From: Rhynochetos jubatus
Taxonomy: Eukaryota; Chordata; Aves; Eurypygiformes; Rhynochetidae
NCBI GenBank assembly: GCA_027574665.1
Contig: CM050654.1
Coordinates: 21,582,222 to 21,646,221 of the forward strand
Length of the DNA: 64,000 nt
Direction: 5' to 3'
The position numbers were made by a program, and so were the translations under genes. The first letter of the stretch is position 1. Every line of letters starts with the position of its first letter. The notes under the pieces are model-generated. The model had not been told where the DNA came from. It saw only the letters and a list, made by a program, of their open reading frames with translations, and did no database searches. Below are positions 33,985-47,488 of the stretch, piece after piece.

Positions 33985-34684
33985 AAATGATATGCAGCCC
34001 TGAGGAGAAGGACGTGGTGGTACTGGTGGATGAAAAGCTGGTCATGAGCCGGCAGTGCAGGCTGGCAGCCCAGAAATCCAGCTGTGCCCTGGGCTGTATG
34101 CAGAGAAGCGTGGCCATCAGGTCAAGGGAGGGGATTCTCCCCTACTACACCGCTCTTGTGAGACCCCAGCTGGAGTTCTACGTCCAGCTCTGGAGCCCTC
34201 AGCAGAAGAAGGATATAGACCGGTTGGAGCGAGTCCAGAGGAGGCCACGAAGAAGCTCAGAGGCCTGGAGCACCTCTCCTGTGGGGACAGGCTGAGAGAG
34301 TTGGGCTTGTTCAGCCTGGAGAAGAGAAGGCTCCAGGGAGACCTTATAACAGCCTTCCAGTACCTGAAGGGGGCCTACAAGGAAACTGGAGGAGACTTTT
34401 TACCTGGGTCTGTAGTGACAGGACAAGGGGTAACAGGTTTAAATTGAAAGCAGGAGGCTTAGATTAGATATCAGGAAAAAATTCTTCTCAGAGAGGGTGG
34501 GGAGGCACTGGAACAGGTTGCCCAGAGAAGCTGTGGATGCCCCATCCCTGGAAGTGTCCAAGGCCAGGCTGGATGAGGCTGTGAGCAACCTGGTCTAGTG
34601 GAGGGTGTCCCTGCCCGTGGCAGGGGTGTTGGAACTAGATGATCTTTAAGGTCCCTTCCAACCCAACCCATTCTATGATTTTAT
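33985..34684 (+). mobile_element. CR1 LINE fragment, 5'-truncated, with frameshifted ORF2 end
   Basis: A plus-strand CR1 non-LTR retrotransposon fragment that keeps the C-terminal end of the reverse-transcriptase ORF and the 3' UTR. Recognisable protein pieces are [23 protein letters not shown] and LERVQRR, then [18 protein letters not shown] in another frame. A one-base deletion near 34,240 causes the frame change. The end AGGTCCCTTCCAACCCAACC then ATTCTATGATTTTATG is the CR1 3' terminus. It is a dead 5'-truncated copy, as most CR1 are. Confidence 0.93.
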
Positions 34685-35084
34685 GTACGCCTGTACGGTG
34701 TGTAGCCTATTACAAGCTTTGTACTTACACAGCATCAGAAGTTGTTTTAAAGAAGTTGGAATTCAGAATGTATGTCTACGTCCTGCAAAGTACCTGCACC
34801 CCGTATGTTAATTCTTTCATTCTAAAAGATGTGTAAACTCAAAGTAGATAGGCAAATTTCCTTCCTTTAGCTACTCTTCACAGGAATGAACCTGTTAAAA
34901 ACCCTCAGGTATGCGAAGATTGCATACAATGCAGAGCCATCCAATTTTCCTTTTCAAATAACGGTATTACTGCAGCATTCCTAGATCAACAAAAAGTGGA
35001 AAATTTCTACTACCAAAAGACTTACATGAGCCAAGGAAAATATTTTGCTATAAAGGGTTCTGGAAGCTAGTTATCCATTAAAAA

Positions 35085-35205
35085 AAGCCTAACCAAAAAA
35101 AAAACAAAACCAAAAAAACCCACAAACAAACAAACAAAAACCACCAAAAAAACCCCAAACTAGATGCATAGTAAAATGTGTAAAAGAAAAAAAAAAAAAA
35201 GTAAT
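35085..35205. repeat. A/C-rich and poly(A) low-complexity tract
   Basis: The sequence is almost pure A and C with CAAA-type units at 35091-35160, followed by an A14 run near 35187-35200. It lies between two plus-strand CR1 fragments. It might be the tail of an old retro-insertion, but no body is recognisable before it. Confidence 0.7.
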
Positions 35206-35454
35206 ATTTCCCTTCAGTCAAGGAACTGTTGGAATATATGACTTCACTTAACATTTCTTCTTTTTCTTTCTTCGTATTTTTCTTTCTTCCTATTTTGTAT
35301 TGATAGTTTCATTACTTGTGAAGCACAGTCATGGTAGGAGCTTATATCCATAAACTCTAAAGTAACTCAGTTTCTTTAAATTAATATTTGAAGTGCATAA
35401 CTAACGTCGGACTTTAATTTCTTGTGTATTATTGATATGAGGCAACCTCAGATG

Positions 35455-36222
35455 CAGAGGAAGTAAAGTAGTCCTGCACTTGGGTCACAACAACCCCATG
35501 CAATGCTACAGGCTTGGGGACAAGTGGCTGGAAAGCTGCTGGCAGGAAAGGACCTGGGGGTGTTGGTTGACAGCTGTCTGAATATGAGCCAGCAGCGTGC
35601 CCAGGTGGCCAAGAAGGCCAATGGCATCCTGGCCTGCATCAGGAACAGTGTGGCCAGCAGGACTAGGGAAGTGATTGTCCCCTTGTACTTGGCACTGGTG
35701 AGGCCACACCTCAAATACTGTGTTCAGTTTTGGGCCACTCAGCACAAGGACACTGAGGTGCTGGAGTGTGTCCAGAGAAGGGCAGCAGAGCTGGTGAAGG
35801 GTGTAGGGCACAAGTCCTGTGAGAAGTGGCTGAGGCAACTGAGGTTGTTTAGCCTGGAGCAGAGGAGGCTCAGTGGAGGCCTTATTGCTCTCTGCCTCTA
35901 CCTGAAAGGAGGCTGCAGAGAGGTGGGTGTCAATCTCTTCTCCCAAGTAACAAGCAATAGGACAAAAGGAAATGGCCTCAAGTTGTGCCAGGGGAGCACA
36001 TATTGGATATTAGGAAAAATTTCTTCACCAAAAGGGTTGTCAAGTGTTGGAATGGGCTGCCCAGGGCAGCAGTGGAGTTACCATCCCTGGAGCTATTTAA
36101 AAGACGTGCAGATGTGGTGCTCAGGGACATGGTTTAGTGGTGGACTTGGCAGTGCTGGGTTTGTGCTTGGACCTGATGATCTTAAAGGTCTTTTCCAATC
36201 TAAATGATTCAATGATTCTAGA
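35455..36222 (+). mobile_element. CR1 LINE fragment with a 234-codon open frame
   Basis: A second plus-strand CR1 fragment, longer at its 5' end than the previous one. The frame from 35503 keeps [46 protein letters not shown] and [15 protein letters not shown], the C-terminal part of CR1 ORF2. A one-base deletion near 36,000 shifts the frame; the ancestral frame continues as [20 protein letters not shown] and ends at the TAG 36135-36137. The 3' end AAAGGTCTTTTCCAATCTAA followed by ATGATTCAATGATTCT is a CR1 terminus. It differs from the neighbour enough to be a separate insertion, not a duplicate. Confidence 0.93.
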
Positions 36223-36224
36223 GT

Positions 36225-39200
36225 CCATCCGACTTCCAAATAAAAAGCTAAATTTTATTGAATTGTGTCAAGTTATAGTTTTATAGGTACCCTAGAATTT
36301 GGTAGGTTAGTTAGTGTCAGAAATTATCACCCTAGTTTCTAGAAAACTTCTGTTTCTGTCTGCACTGGTGCCTGAATGTTATATCACAGGATGAGTTTAT
36401 TGTAATATGTTGGTAGAATTTTTATAATTGGAGTTTCATTAAAACTCCACTTGAAAAAGAATCTTAATACTTGGAAATCTCAGTCTAAAAAGTAGTACCT
36501 GCCTTGCTCTCTGTATGGTTCCCCTAATGTCCTATAGTACATTTAACTTACACTGTAAGAAAGACTTTCCTACAACTATTGATCATCAGTTTGCTTTGGA
36601 ATTGTAAAGAGATCATGGCACTCCAAAGCAGTATTTACCTCAGGGAGTAGGAGTTCCCCTCTGGAATGGAGAACAACTGTGAAAGTTGCCTGCCTGTTTA
36701 CTTTTCTTCATTCTCCTTCCATGTCATTCTGAATTATCCAGAGGCCACCTGCCTATATACAGATAGGGTTAGATGCTGCATATTGCATGAGTACCTCAGC
36801 AGTGAGTCTTTTTCACGGCATAACTTTCTGATAAAAATTCATTAAGTCTCAATGAGCAGATAAGCTTGTTTTGTGAGAATATCCATGTTTGTACCTAACA
36901 TACTCTAACTATGTCTGACACATGAGTATTTGTTTGGCGGTGCACAAATCTGTGTGTTCCAAATACTGAAGAAAGTATACCCAAATCAAATATGCCAGGA
37001 AATGTATGTACCCACAGACTGCAGTAGTTTATCTCTGCTACTCATTTTGTGCATCTACCAGAAACCGGACTAGGTCCTCAATCCAGGCCTGGAGTGCCAG
37101 TTGAACATGGCAGTGGACGAAGCTTGGCCCGCTGGTAGACCACTGATGCAGCCTGGCAGAGAAAGGAAAATGAGACACAGTCTAGCAATTGAGCCACTTG
37201 ATCAGTTGTCAAATGAAACTCTGTCAAAACAGTCTCTTGCCAGAGATATGATATGTTGGTCATACAAAGCAAAACTGAGTGCCCTAAAACTAACATGGAA
37301 TGATCTAGTTAATCAGTGATATTTACATAATTAATTGATACACCATCATTTGATATCTCTAAATATCCTATGGTATAGCTGATTGATACAGATGACAGTG
37401 GTAGTGGAAGAAGGTGTTACATACTGTTATAAACTCATGTTTACCTTCCAGGTACTTTTTACCCAGTATGAAACAATATGTAGTAATATTCTTGAAAATA
37501 TCCTTGCAGCATACACTTACTTGTATTTTATTATTAAGTACAGGAGAAACGTGCTTGTCATTTTGCAAAAATAACTCAATAGGACTCAGTTAGTAAAGCA
37601 GCAGCAGTCTGGAAAGCTGGGAAGCTGCCAGCAAGACTTCTGTTTTTCTGTTTGAAATCCAGTTTGCACACATATTTAAGAGTTTTGACTTTTTTTCGTG
37701 TTTTATAGGAAAGCACTATGTTTATAGCTTGTTTCCACTGATGTGGTGTATATATAGTTACATATACTATTTCCTTTTCATCGGCACTTTTTCCTTTCCC
37801 TTCAGAAAGGCTTTCCTGGTTATATTGCTAACTGTAATCACGACCGGTTGGTTGCTTTTAAAAAATCTCATTGTACAGTTTTCTGTGTTGGGTGGAAATA
37901 GGATCTGATGTTTTGTCTTTCTGATCAATCATCTGATGAATTGTCTTTCATCTTCATAATGTCACCTCCCTGACTTGCGCTTCAAGTGCAGAAAAGAATT
38001 GAGGCAAAGAAATGCTGTCAGCTGCTGGTAGTTTTGTCCCAGTCCTGAACTGAACTGAATGAATGAAAAGGCCAAAAGAACTACTGGAAAGAAAGTGACC
38101 TATTGCCTGTTACAAAAGTCAGTTCTGTTTCAAATCTTTGCAAAACCAAAAAAGGCTTTATTTTTCAGATGAAATTGTGAAAATCTATGTGAGCACATAC
38201 ATCTCAAAGAAGTCCGATAGCCGCCTTTGCACATATAGGGTAGTTTTCTATTGTATTTTGCAGGAATATATGCTTGCTCTGCCTCTGCACTGAGCCTGCT
38301 GGACTCCGTTGGAACATGATGAATATGGTTTGAGCTAGCAGTGACAAGCCCAACCTTGAGCTATTAAAGGTTATAGGTTGTTTATAGCCCTGTGTAAGGG
38401 TGTAAAGTGATCCTGTTCTGTGTAGTCAGTTTTGAGAGATGGGTTCTTCCATTATGGACAGAAGAATGAACATTTCATTCCTTACAGTCTACCACCTTGG
38501 TATACAGACTCCCCATTTAGTTTCATAGAAAAGATAATGAGTTATCTTGGTCATAATCATAAATACTATATAGAAGGAAAACAGCTGATTGTAGAGGATC
38601 CTTTAGTTTCCAGATAAAAGCATAAAATCCAATAATCAAAAGTTGAAGGTAGATAAATTAAAAATATTAATTAGGTACTTGAAAAAATTTGATTCATTAC
38701 AATTTGGAACAATGTATCTAGGGTAGGAGGAATATTCTATCATCTGAATTCTTTAATTGCTTTTTTTTTTCTGTATACTTAAGGCACAATTTCTGAACCA
38801 ATATGGGAATTATTGATTAAAGGCCTACAACCTATGATTAGGAGGTTAGAATGGTTCACAGGAGCTAGACTTCACACTCTCTGAACTTCCTGATAAGACT
38901 TCTTGCCATGAATTTCATCGTTAGGGATCTCATTAGCCATCCATGGAAAACAGACAGGGGAGAAATAAGGCACCTGTTGTTCCCCATAGTGCTCTCCCTC
39001 CCATTAAAGAGAAATTAAAGTCAAATGTGACATAGCAGGAGGTAGTAAAAATTTAAATGAGAGGTTTTGAAACAGAGAAGCTCCATGTCGTCACTCCATT
39101 CTAAAAGGGGAGAAAAAATTAAAACCCCCAATCAAGTCTCAATTTACCATGTTTTGAAAAGAAAATAAATGGTGCTGGAAGGTAGATCAATGCTAATGAG

Positions 39201-42200
39201 CCTGCCATAACCTTTATGGTAATTCTGTAGCTATGTATTATTAGGTTATTAGGTTTCTCTTCAAAATAATTCTGTGTTCAGGGGAGTCTCAGTAGAGGGT
39301 TCACTAAGACTTTGGGTAGTACAAGTTGCTCAGATAAAGTTCTAAACTCCAGGAAGCTTGTCTATACACCCCAAGTTCAAGACTTTGCTAAAATTTCTAC
39401 TCAAGAAACACTGATACCAAAGGTAATCTTTAGCATATGCAAAAATACTAAACGATTATTATCAGTGGCCCTAAGATGACACTTTTCTGCAAGAAATGCC
39501 CTTTGAAAATTTTACAGGTGATAACTGAGTATCTCAAATATGCTGTTTTCTAGCAGCAAAACCAGTACTGTAACAGGCACAATTTAACTAAAGGATCAGT
39601 TATCCTTAATAACTAAATTTCATGAGATAATCATAACTTTGCAATCAACAAGATGCAAAAACATAAAATCAGTCATTCTAGTGAGATGATTTGATTTTAA
39701 TGCCAGGATAAACCGTTGTCCATGTGACTAACTTAAGGAAAAGGGAATTATGGGAATTTTTAACCATTTTCCTATTATATACATCTAGTTCAGGAACTCC
39801 AGAATATTTACCTCAGTAATATGATACTGTCTTTCAATGATTAAGCTTTTAGACCAAGTAGATTATATTTATTTCTGGTTTGTTTAATTAATGATGAATT
39901 ATGGGATATAATTTTATTTATTCAGTGTATATGGTTTAATTAGAAAAAATACTAACATTTTGTTAAATGACCTAACAATAATAATAATTATTATTATATT
40001 TGAAAACCTGTACCCTTTCAGTGCTAAACTGCCTCAAACTGCCTTCTGCTCTCAATATTATTTGTCTGCTTACTGTGGCGTCTTGCTTTCATTGTGAAGT
40101 TCCCTGCATTGTGATGCAAACATATTTCAGTATCTCAAAACATTGCATTTTCCATAGGTACTGTAGGTTAACAAAAGAGAGCAGACTGACAACTGGCTGT
40201 AAATTATTTCATGTTGTACAAGTCTGCCTTATAAGCAAGAATCTTAATCCCTGTTTTAACGTTCAGAGCATGTAAACCAAAATCAAAGGATGTGCAAAAG
40301 ACTACAGAGAATGAATTGCCAAAACAACTGTAATGCTGCACAGTTCTGTAATCACCCTTTTGTCTCTGCTGAAGGATCCTGCATATAAGGCAAATCTCCA
40401 CTTGGCAAATTCTAATGACAGTTTTTCTTAATTACACATACGTTACAAGATGCACTATGCTCAGCTGTATACAAAACCAGTATATTGCTTCCATTATAGT
40501 TGGACATTTACATTAAACCACAAATAGTTTCTTTGCTTATCTGTCTTCATGGCTTGAGAGCAGTAGCCCTGCCTTTTATTAGTTGCAGCATAATTTAAAA
40601 TAGGGGCTGAATAAAATAATTGACCAAGAATATAGCTTCAGATAATAGTCTATGTGCCCCACTATGTCTTTCCCTTTTCTGTCTCTCCCTAGGCAAAAAG
40701 CAGTTATCTTCCTTATGCTAAATCCAATTCCTATCCACAGCAATCATGTAAATCTTGGCATCAGTCTCACAGCAGAATAAAAAGTAAAATCAGCAGGAAA
40801 CTTCCACATAAGAGCAACAGGCAGCTCCAGGAGGAAAAAAAAAACCAACAAAAAATACCCTCTCAAACTCTCCAATTTATTTTCTCTCAAAAAGAAGAGT
40901 TCTACTCATTAGAAACACTCAGGTTTTCTTGTAATTTTTAAGATAATATGCCTTCAAAGAATAACAGCTCATCATTCAGCAAGCTTGCCAGCCTTCCAAA
41001 GCCTTTTATTTCAAAGCTTCTTTCTGAATAAACAAATCTATAAAGAGAACAAATTGAAGTTTCTGCTTTTCCTAGTGTTTTGCATAGAGGCTACACAAGC
41101 TGTCTTCTCTCAAAATGGGTCTGACCTCAAATTATTAAGTATCCAAAAATTGTTGAATGTAGCGGGTGGGATGGATTTTATGTATTTTACATACAGACTG
41201 ACTCTAAAGTCACAAAAATTTTTTCAATGAAAATTCAGTATGTTACATCAAAACCCCAAGGTATTCTTTATTATTGCAGTCCTACATATTCAAAAATATT
41301 ACTAGTAATTTGGTCACGGGTATTTTAAATATGTAAAGATAGGCAAAGGAAGACTTAGTATACATAACTGTAATATAAACACGTTGACAGCATAATAAAA
41401 TTAAAAGTGTGGTTTGTAATATAATCTGAATTTGTACATATTGGACTAATGTGCAAAATGTCTTTGTATCCAGTTACTACATTCCATGAGCTTACTTCAG
41501 AGTGATCAGTCCCTTAAGGCATTAGAAGGAACTGTCTTACTCATACCAAACAGACTTGCTCTCCCCAAAATGAAAGAATGACTGCCAGGGTTATAAAGCA
41601 GAGAAAATGTACTCAGGGGTATAAAGATTTTGTTTGCTAGAGCAGAGATTCAGGGAATACAAAGCTAGGAATAACACGTCCTGAGAAGGACTGGAGAAGG
41701 GAGCTTGGAATAAGAAGGAAATGTTATTTCGTCAATGAGCACGTGTAACTCAGTGTCTGGAAAGCTTGGTGTTAGGAAGTGCAAAAGAATGCAGTTTGTA
41801 GGGAAAATGTGAAGAAATGGCTGATCTCTCACAGGACTGTAATCACCTCTTAACTTGGGAAAGAGACCTGGGCATTGCTGTGAAGAGCTCAAACCACGTG
41901 TGGATTCCCTGATAGCGGTTCCTATATTAATTTCCACGTTAGTACCTGAGTAGCAACTGAAAACTACAGAGAGGTTCGGAGTACCCAAGACTCCCTGATG
42001 ACTGACCAGGCTTACAAAGGAAGAAATCAAAATAGGCACTATGTATAATTCTGTTCCAGAATATTTGCTTTATAGAAAAAGCAGGCACAGAGTACAGGTA
42101 CAGTCACAGATTGGAATAACTTTACTGTCTCTGAAGTCCACTGAAAACTCTGGAAGCAACTCATAAAATACCTTTTTTCACAGTAAAGTAACAGTGCTGT

Positions 42201-45200
42201 GGGGGATTTGAACCCCAGTTGGTGTGGGAATGGCTGCCTGCCTGTATTGTCTGTGAACTTTCTCTCCTTTATCTGAGGGTAGGATAACAGTGCCTAGGTC
42301 TGTATGCAAACTCTTCGAGCCAAATAATGCTTTTGGTTATACACTTAATTCTTGTGGATAGGCAAATTCTTCCCAAGCATTTGCAGTGCCACTGTCAGGG
42401 TCCCACTGCTTGGTAGCAGAGAACAGTTCATCCAGATCCATGTATAACGGTGCCTTCTTTGCTGGGCAGCAGTTGTTACTGTGAGTCACCAGCTGTGTAA
42501 CTGTCAGTACAGAAAAAAGAGCTAGGAAGTCTTCTGTGGCAGCATTTTGAAAGCTGCTGCAGTTTTGTTTTGCAAAGCCCTTCCAACTTCTGCTTACAGC
42601 ATGCAATAAGGTGAGGACAAGACTTTGAGTTTACCTTGCTACAAACTTTACGAAGCATGGCATTTCCAGCTGCTACTCTTACTCGGTATGGAGACCTATG
42701 AACTGATGGTATAATTTCGTATCACTGTAAATGCAGGAAAAAAAGTGCTTTGCTTGTTACTGAGTAACTGTCCAGCAAACATCTTTGTTCATTGCACGCA
42801 TCTCATCCTTTATTTGTGAATCATAACTAAAATGTAACTTGAAGGATTTTAAGCAAAGTATTTCCATAAAACCATATAAAGAGAAGAAATGGTTATAAAT
42901 GGAGAAGCCACTCCCTGTCTGCAGCATATACTCCATGAAGACTGATCTATCTAGTTCAGAGTATGGGCTGAATATACAAGAAGATTGCCATCAGGGAGCA
43001 ACGAGGGCTGGCTGGGAAGGCATGGAAGTGGCAACCAGGTTCAACATCATCAGGCAAGCTCGTGGTGCTGAGGCAGGTCAGCAGTCATGCTGGAAAGTCA
43101 ATCCACAGGGCATAACCAGACCCACTGAGGGTCAGAGTCCTGTGATAACTGGGCGTGTCCATGGTGATGCAGTCAGGCAGAAACCAGGCCACAAAGTCAT
43201 GTCCAGTGGGGCACAGGCAAGGACTGAAGTGCCCAGGTTGAATTTAATTAGAACTCCCACACTCATGGGCAGGGGCATCTGGGTGCCGGTCCCAAGTAAG
43301 GCTGGTCAGGGCAATTGAGGCCTATTGGTGTGTTCAGGGCCTGGAAATTTTGTTCCAATTCCTCATTAAAGATGAAGTAATAACAGCAATGAACACTCAT
43401 GTATATTTTCTTGTATTTTTAATCCTGTTCTATTTTTCTGCTCAGAAACAGTAGCCAGACAGTGTTAGTGCTCCCATTGCCACAGTGATTTATGAGCTAT
43501 CTCTTAACTGCAACAGCAACTGATGTTTTTAACAGAAGATCAAGCACTCAAACTGAATTGCTAGGATAATACCTATATTGGAGGTCTTTTAACACAGTAT
43601 TTCTACCAGATCCAATAGTCATAGCAATAATGAGAGAAATGTCCTGGAGAATCAGAATTACACTGAATTTTGCCACTTTGCTGACCTAAACATGAATAGT
43701 AAGCTTTGTGAAAAACCAAGTGCCCTGTCTACATCAGTACTCCCACTGTTACTGACATGATGAAATCATTGCCATACTTAGCTGTAGGAGACAAAGTATC
43801 TTCCAGTGTATCTCGAGAGCACATGTATGCAAGTCAGATCAAAAAGTAGCACTAGCGTACCATGTACAAAATAGCTTTCAGTAGTGCTGAAACTAGTATA
43901 TTGAGTATAATGTACCAGAAACCATGCTTACAGAGTCAGTATCCACAAATAGGGTAAATAAAGAAAGAAGCTGTTAGCATGTATCAGAAGGGAAAACTTT
44001 CTAATTATTTGAAATTGGCATTAATGTTCACTTTTTCAGGGTCGAATTTTATGTGAGACTGCAAGATCAAATTATTGGAAGGTCCTGGTTTCTTTCTAAT
44101 TCTTGCTTTCATATCCTGGATATGAACTTATCCCTAACTTGCATACTCTTATGTTCTCTTTGTGGCATCTTTTAACCAAGCTTGTACTCACACAGAAGTT
44201 ACAAACAGGAGTTTAAAAGTCTGAGGTAGAGCAAAATAAAGATTGATTTCCAACATCAGAGATGTAAAAAGTACTATATTTTAAGTGGACTCGTTAAAAG
44301 AATATAAAACTAATTATATAAATTCAGGCATGACTGTTTTTTGTCTACTTACCTTGTAATTTTATTTTAAGGCAGGTGCCTCATCAAATTGTGTATCATT
44401 GAAAGGATAGTAGTGCTTGCCACCTAGTGGATTACTGCTTGTATACACATGAGAAGGTCCCTCTACTACAAAAATATTTGAAAATCTGCTTATTAATCAC
44501 ACTATTTGGTAATATCCTCCAGATGTTGCATACTGCTAGATGGCTTTTTTTTTGTTGGAATGAAATGCTAGTGAAAATTGAAATAAAAATTACAAACATT
44601 TTCACAACTTTTATCCATTTTCTGATAGCTCTATTCATAGCTATTGCTTGACTCTGAGATAGGCAGAAGATGGAATTTGAGAGCAAATGAGTAGTCAGGA
44701 TACATGACCAAGGTCCCAGCTGTAAACTCAAACCCCAAGATAGCATATGTTGGTTAGTTGTCTATGATGACTGTATCTGGCAAACATGAGTGAGCTCTGA
44801 AATTTATACCAGTTGTTTCTACTCCTTCCATTAGAGTTAGCTGTGGCCTTGTCATGTTACAACTAAAGTTCTGTTACGTGTACAGTAGTATCCAGATTTT
44901 ATCACCCTTACCTCCTCTTTTGTTAGCCACATTGCTTGGAATGGCTGTCATCTGTTTTTCTGGTCTGGACTTCAGTCTCTTCCTGTATAGTAATTTACCC
45001 TTCAGTGCTGCCCACTAGGCTTTGAGAGATCAGAAGTGTTGCTCATACCAAGCACAGTGCAGGAGTCTGTACATAAGTTACAGGCATTCCATCAACTACT
45101 TACAGAAAACACTTCTCCACACAAACGCAGTCCTCCTGCCAAAATTGCAAGTCCTCTCTTTCAGGTGTGAATACAACTGAGCTGTTATTAAATTTTTAAT

Positions 45201-46050
45201 AATCAATGTATTGAAAAAATATGGTCTGTTTTACCAGAACTTCCCCAGAAAAATCCAGCCGCCAGGAGACAGTTAAGAGAAGTTATCAGCAACAGGGAAT
45301 TGTTGGGTTTGGATACAGCACATTTTCTGCTACAACGATGATTTTAACCATTTTTTACTCTTCTATGATGATGTTGGAAACCTTTAGCCAACAACAGTAT
45401 GATATTCAAGAATAATAAGTTTATGTTTACACTTTTAGAAGAGTTTCCAATTAATCTTACTAAGTTCAAGAACATACCTTGATTCTTACTTGTTACAGAT
45501 ACGTTCATATGGGTGGTTTTGCCATTTATATAATTTTATGATCAATAACCTATTGATAAGTAACTTGATGTGCAGATATTAAATCTGGGTCAGAACCCGT
45601 GGGGTCAAACCCTTTTCTCTGCGTTCAATTTGGCTGTTACTCATCTGAGGGTATCTGGATCTTAAGAATGCATTTATGACTGTCATACATCAGAATTTCT
45701 GTTTTTCCCTTATTTGGTATGGCAGTCTCATGACTGAAGATAGGTTGGATTTTTTTCCGCTCTAACAACTGCTATGAGGAATTTCTATTACGATCAGAAA
45801 GTGAAATAGTTTCTTTCTCTATAGAGTGAATTCTGTGACTTTCTGTTAAATACTAATTATCCTTCTAACCACTACAGAGTACATAAATTTCATCAGGAAG
45901 TTCATCAGGAATACTTGGAATTAATAAATATTTAAGAAATTTTCTACAACTATCCTCGTGTTTTCAAAAAATTAATCATAAGAATAATTTGATCTTTTAT
46001 CAAATTTAAGAGTTGTGGTTTAATATCATAATAGAAATCTGAACTCAGAG
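36225..46050. other. Intergenic AT-rich sequence downstream of CYBRD1
   Basis: No gene is recognised. A perfect 20-bp palindrome of ATA/TAT units occurs at 39978-39997. A GC-rich patch at 42,960-43,320 and a tRNA T-arm-like hairpin at 42202-42216 are described separately. Other open frames are short and without known character. Confidence 0.65.
42960..43320. other. Unexplained GC-rich segment with open frame
   Basis: About 360 bp clearly richer in G and C than their surroundings. The sequence has loosely repeated GGTCAG/GCAGTCA/AGTCC words at roughly 20-bp spacing. A plus-strand frame from 42899 to 43318 is open for 139 codons but its product has no domain I recognise and biased composition. 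It could be an old transposon or decayed minisatellite, or an exon of an unknown transcript. I do not call it a gene. Confidence 0.4.
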
Positions 46051-46074
46051 GTATCATAAGCTTGAAAAATCATT

Positions 46075-46080
46075 TTTATT
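46075..46080 (-). terminator. CYBRD1: Candidate distal poly(A) signal of CYBRD1
   Basis: Sense-strand AATAAA with no obvious GU-rich element after it. Use of this site would give a 3' UTR of about 3.8 kb and include both copies of the 35-nt element. Two further hexamers lie between it and the proximal site. Confidence 0.3.
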
Positions 46081-47063
46081 AACATACAAAAAAGAATAAG
46101 GAAACTAGACACTGTAATTAAACGTTTGCTTTCATCTGCAAATAAGTACCACGAGTAACAAACCAATAAAATAATTCTTTAACCTTTTGTGCACAGTTAG
46201 AAACAGAGGAAGAAATTTCCTGAAATAGAAGCAAAAGAGTCTTCTGAAGTAGAAAATATTTGGCGGTATCTTTTAGTCTCTAAATAAAATATCCATGTAA
46301 ATGAGTAATCCATATTTACAATATCATATGCAATCTTCATGGTTACATGTAGTAAGAAGTGTACATGTAATTACTGTACATTCAACTTTAAAATGTAATT
46401 TGCCCCATCATTTCTCAGTTTCATTAATGTTGTAAAAACCACTGTTCTGCTTCTGTGCACAATACTGCATGACAGCATGTAAATACATTAACAAATAATT
46501 TTTTTTTTCAGGCATCTTAAAAAATAACACTTTTAATATTAGGTTTTGCAAATTCCTAAATTTTTATAGGAATCCAAACTTGGAATGTAAGCTTTACAAT
46601 CATGTCCCTGTAAAAATAGCAGTGTAGAAGATTTCCAAACATGCAGAAAAATCCTAATAAAAAAGCTAGAGTTGCACCTTCCATTTATATATTTGAAAAT
46701 ATACCTTTTTATTTCCCGTGTTGCTACTATTACATAGCTAAGAAAGGTTGCAGGAAAGTTAATGGCAGGCCACTTTGAGAAGGAGCTTTAGGATATGTTT
46801 TTTTCAAAACAATTACTCTCCAAAGTCCTATGTATTTTTATTTAGCACTTGAACTAACCTCATATGTTGCAAGGATACCTTAAGGCCTTTTTAATCAGTT
46901 TAGAACAAAAGCCAAAATTCTACAGTATGTTCAGTCTGTTTTAAATTGCACACACCGAAGTTGAGGCTTAGGAGCTCACAGCAACTGCATCTCCCTGAGA
47001 CCTTCCAAAAACCAAAGCAGCCAGAACCTCACAGCTCATACACATGAGATTATCACTGATTAT

Positions 47064-47098
47064 GGTAATTTCCCAGAATGGAATCTTCCAGCTCCCAC
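47064..47098 (-). repeat. 35-nt duplicated element, distal copy
   Basis: Together with 48034-48068 this forms a direct repeat, about 32 of 35 positions alike, around the sense word GTGGGAGCTGGAAGAT. The copies are exactly 970 bp apart. The similarity stops abruptly on both sides. Confidence 0.75.
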
Positions 47099-47461
47099 TG
47101 AGTTTCTACTATCACATTTAGCCTCAACGTTGAAAACCAAAAATGATAATCTGGTAGACTCCCTCAAAAGGTTGCTAATTCTTGATTTTCCATTAGTTTT
47201 ATATCATCAGAATAGAGAGGTAAAGCAATGCTACCATTCCTTTTCAAGTATCACTACCCTTGAATGGAATAAAATGGACAGAAGGCATACTGCTTACTGT
47301 GGCTTAACTTTAGCAGCATATAGAACCATTCACTGAAAAGCTGTTGATTTTATACATCCAAGTCAGTGTTGTGACAAAAGAAATCACAGATTTTGTGGTT
47401 TTTTTCCCAATATACTGTACAGTTAGAGTCTCTTCCAGAACAATCTTTAGACAAGTGACTA

Positions 47462-47488
47462 CCTTCCACACAAACACACACTTTTATT
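47462..47488 (-). terminator. CYBRD1: Candidate proximal poly(A) signal of CYBRD1
   Basis: On the sense strand AATAAA (47488-47483) is followed within a few bases by GTGTGTGTTTGTGTGG, a strong GU-rich downstream element. It is the best formed of the candidate sites and would give a 3' UTR of about 2.4 kb. Confidence 0.45.

Noticed and set aside
39978..39997. Perfect 20-bp ATA/TAT palindrome as a functional site
   Set aside because: It is simple AT trinucleotide sequence (AAT units turning into ATT units), which gives palindromes by composition alone.
42110..42290. Complete tRNA gene around the T-arm-like hairpin
   Set aside because: No acceptor stem, D arm or anticodon arm can be placed upstream on the minus strand.
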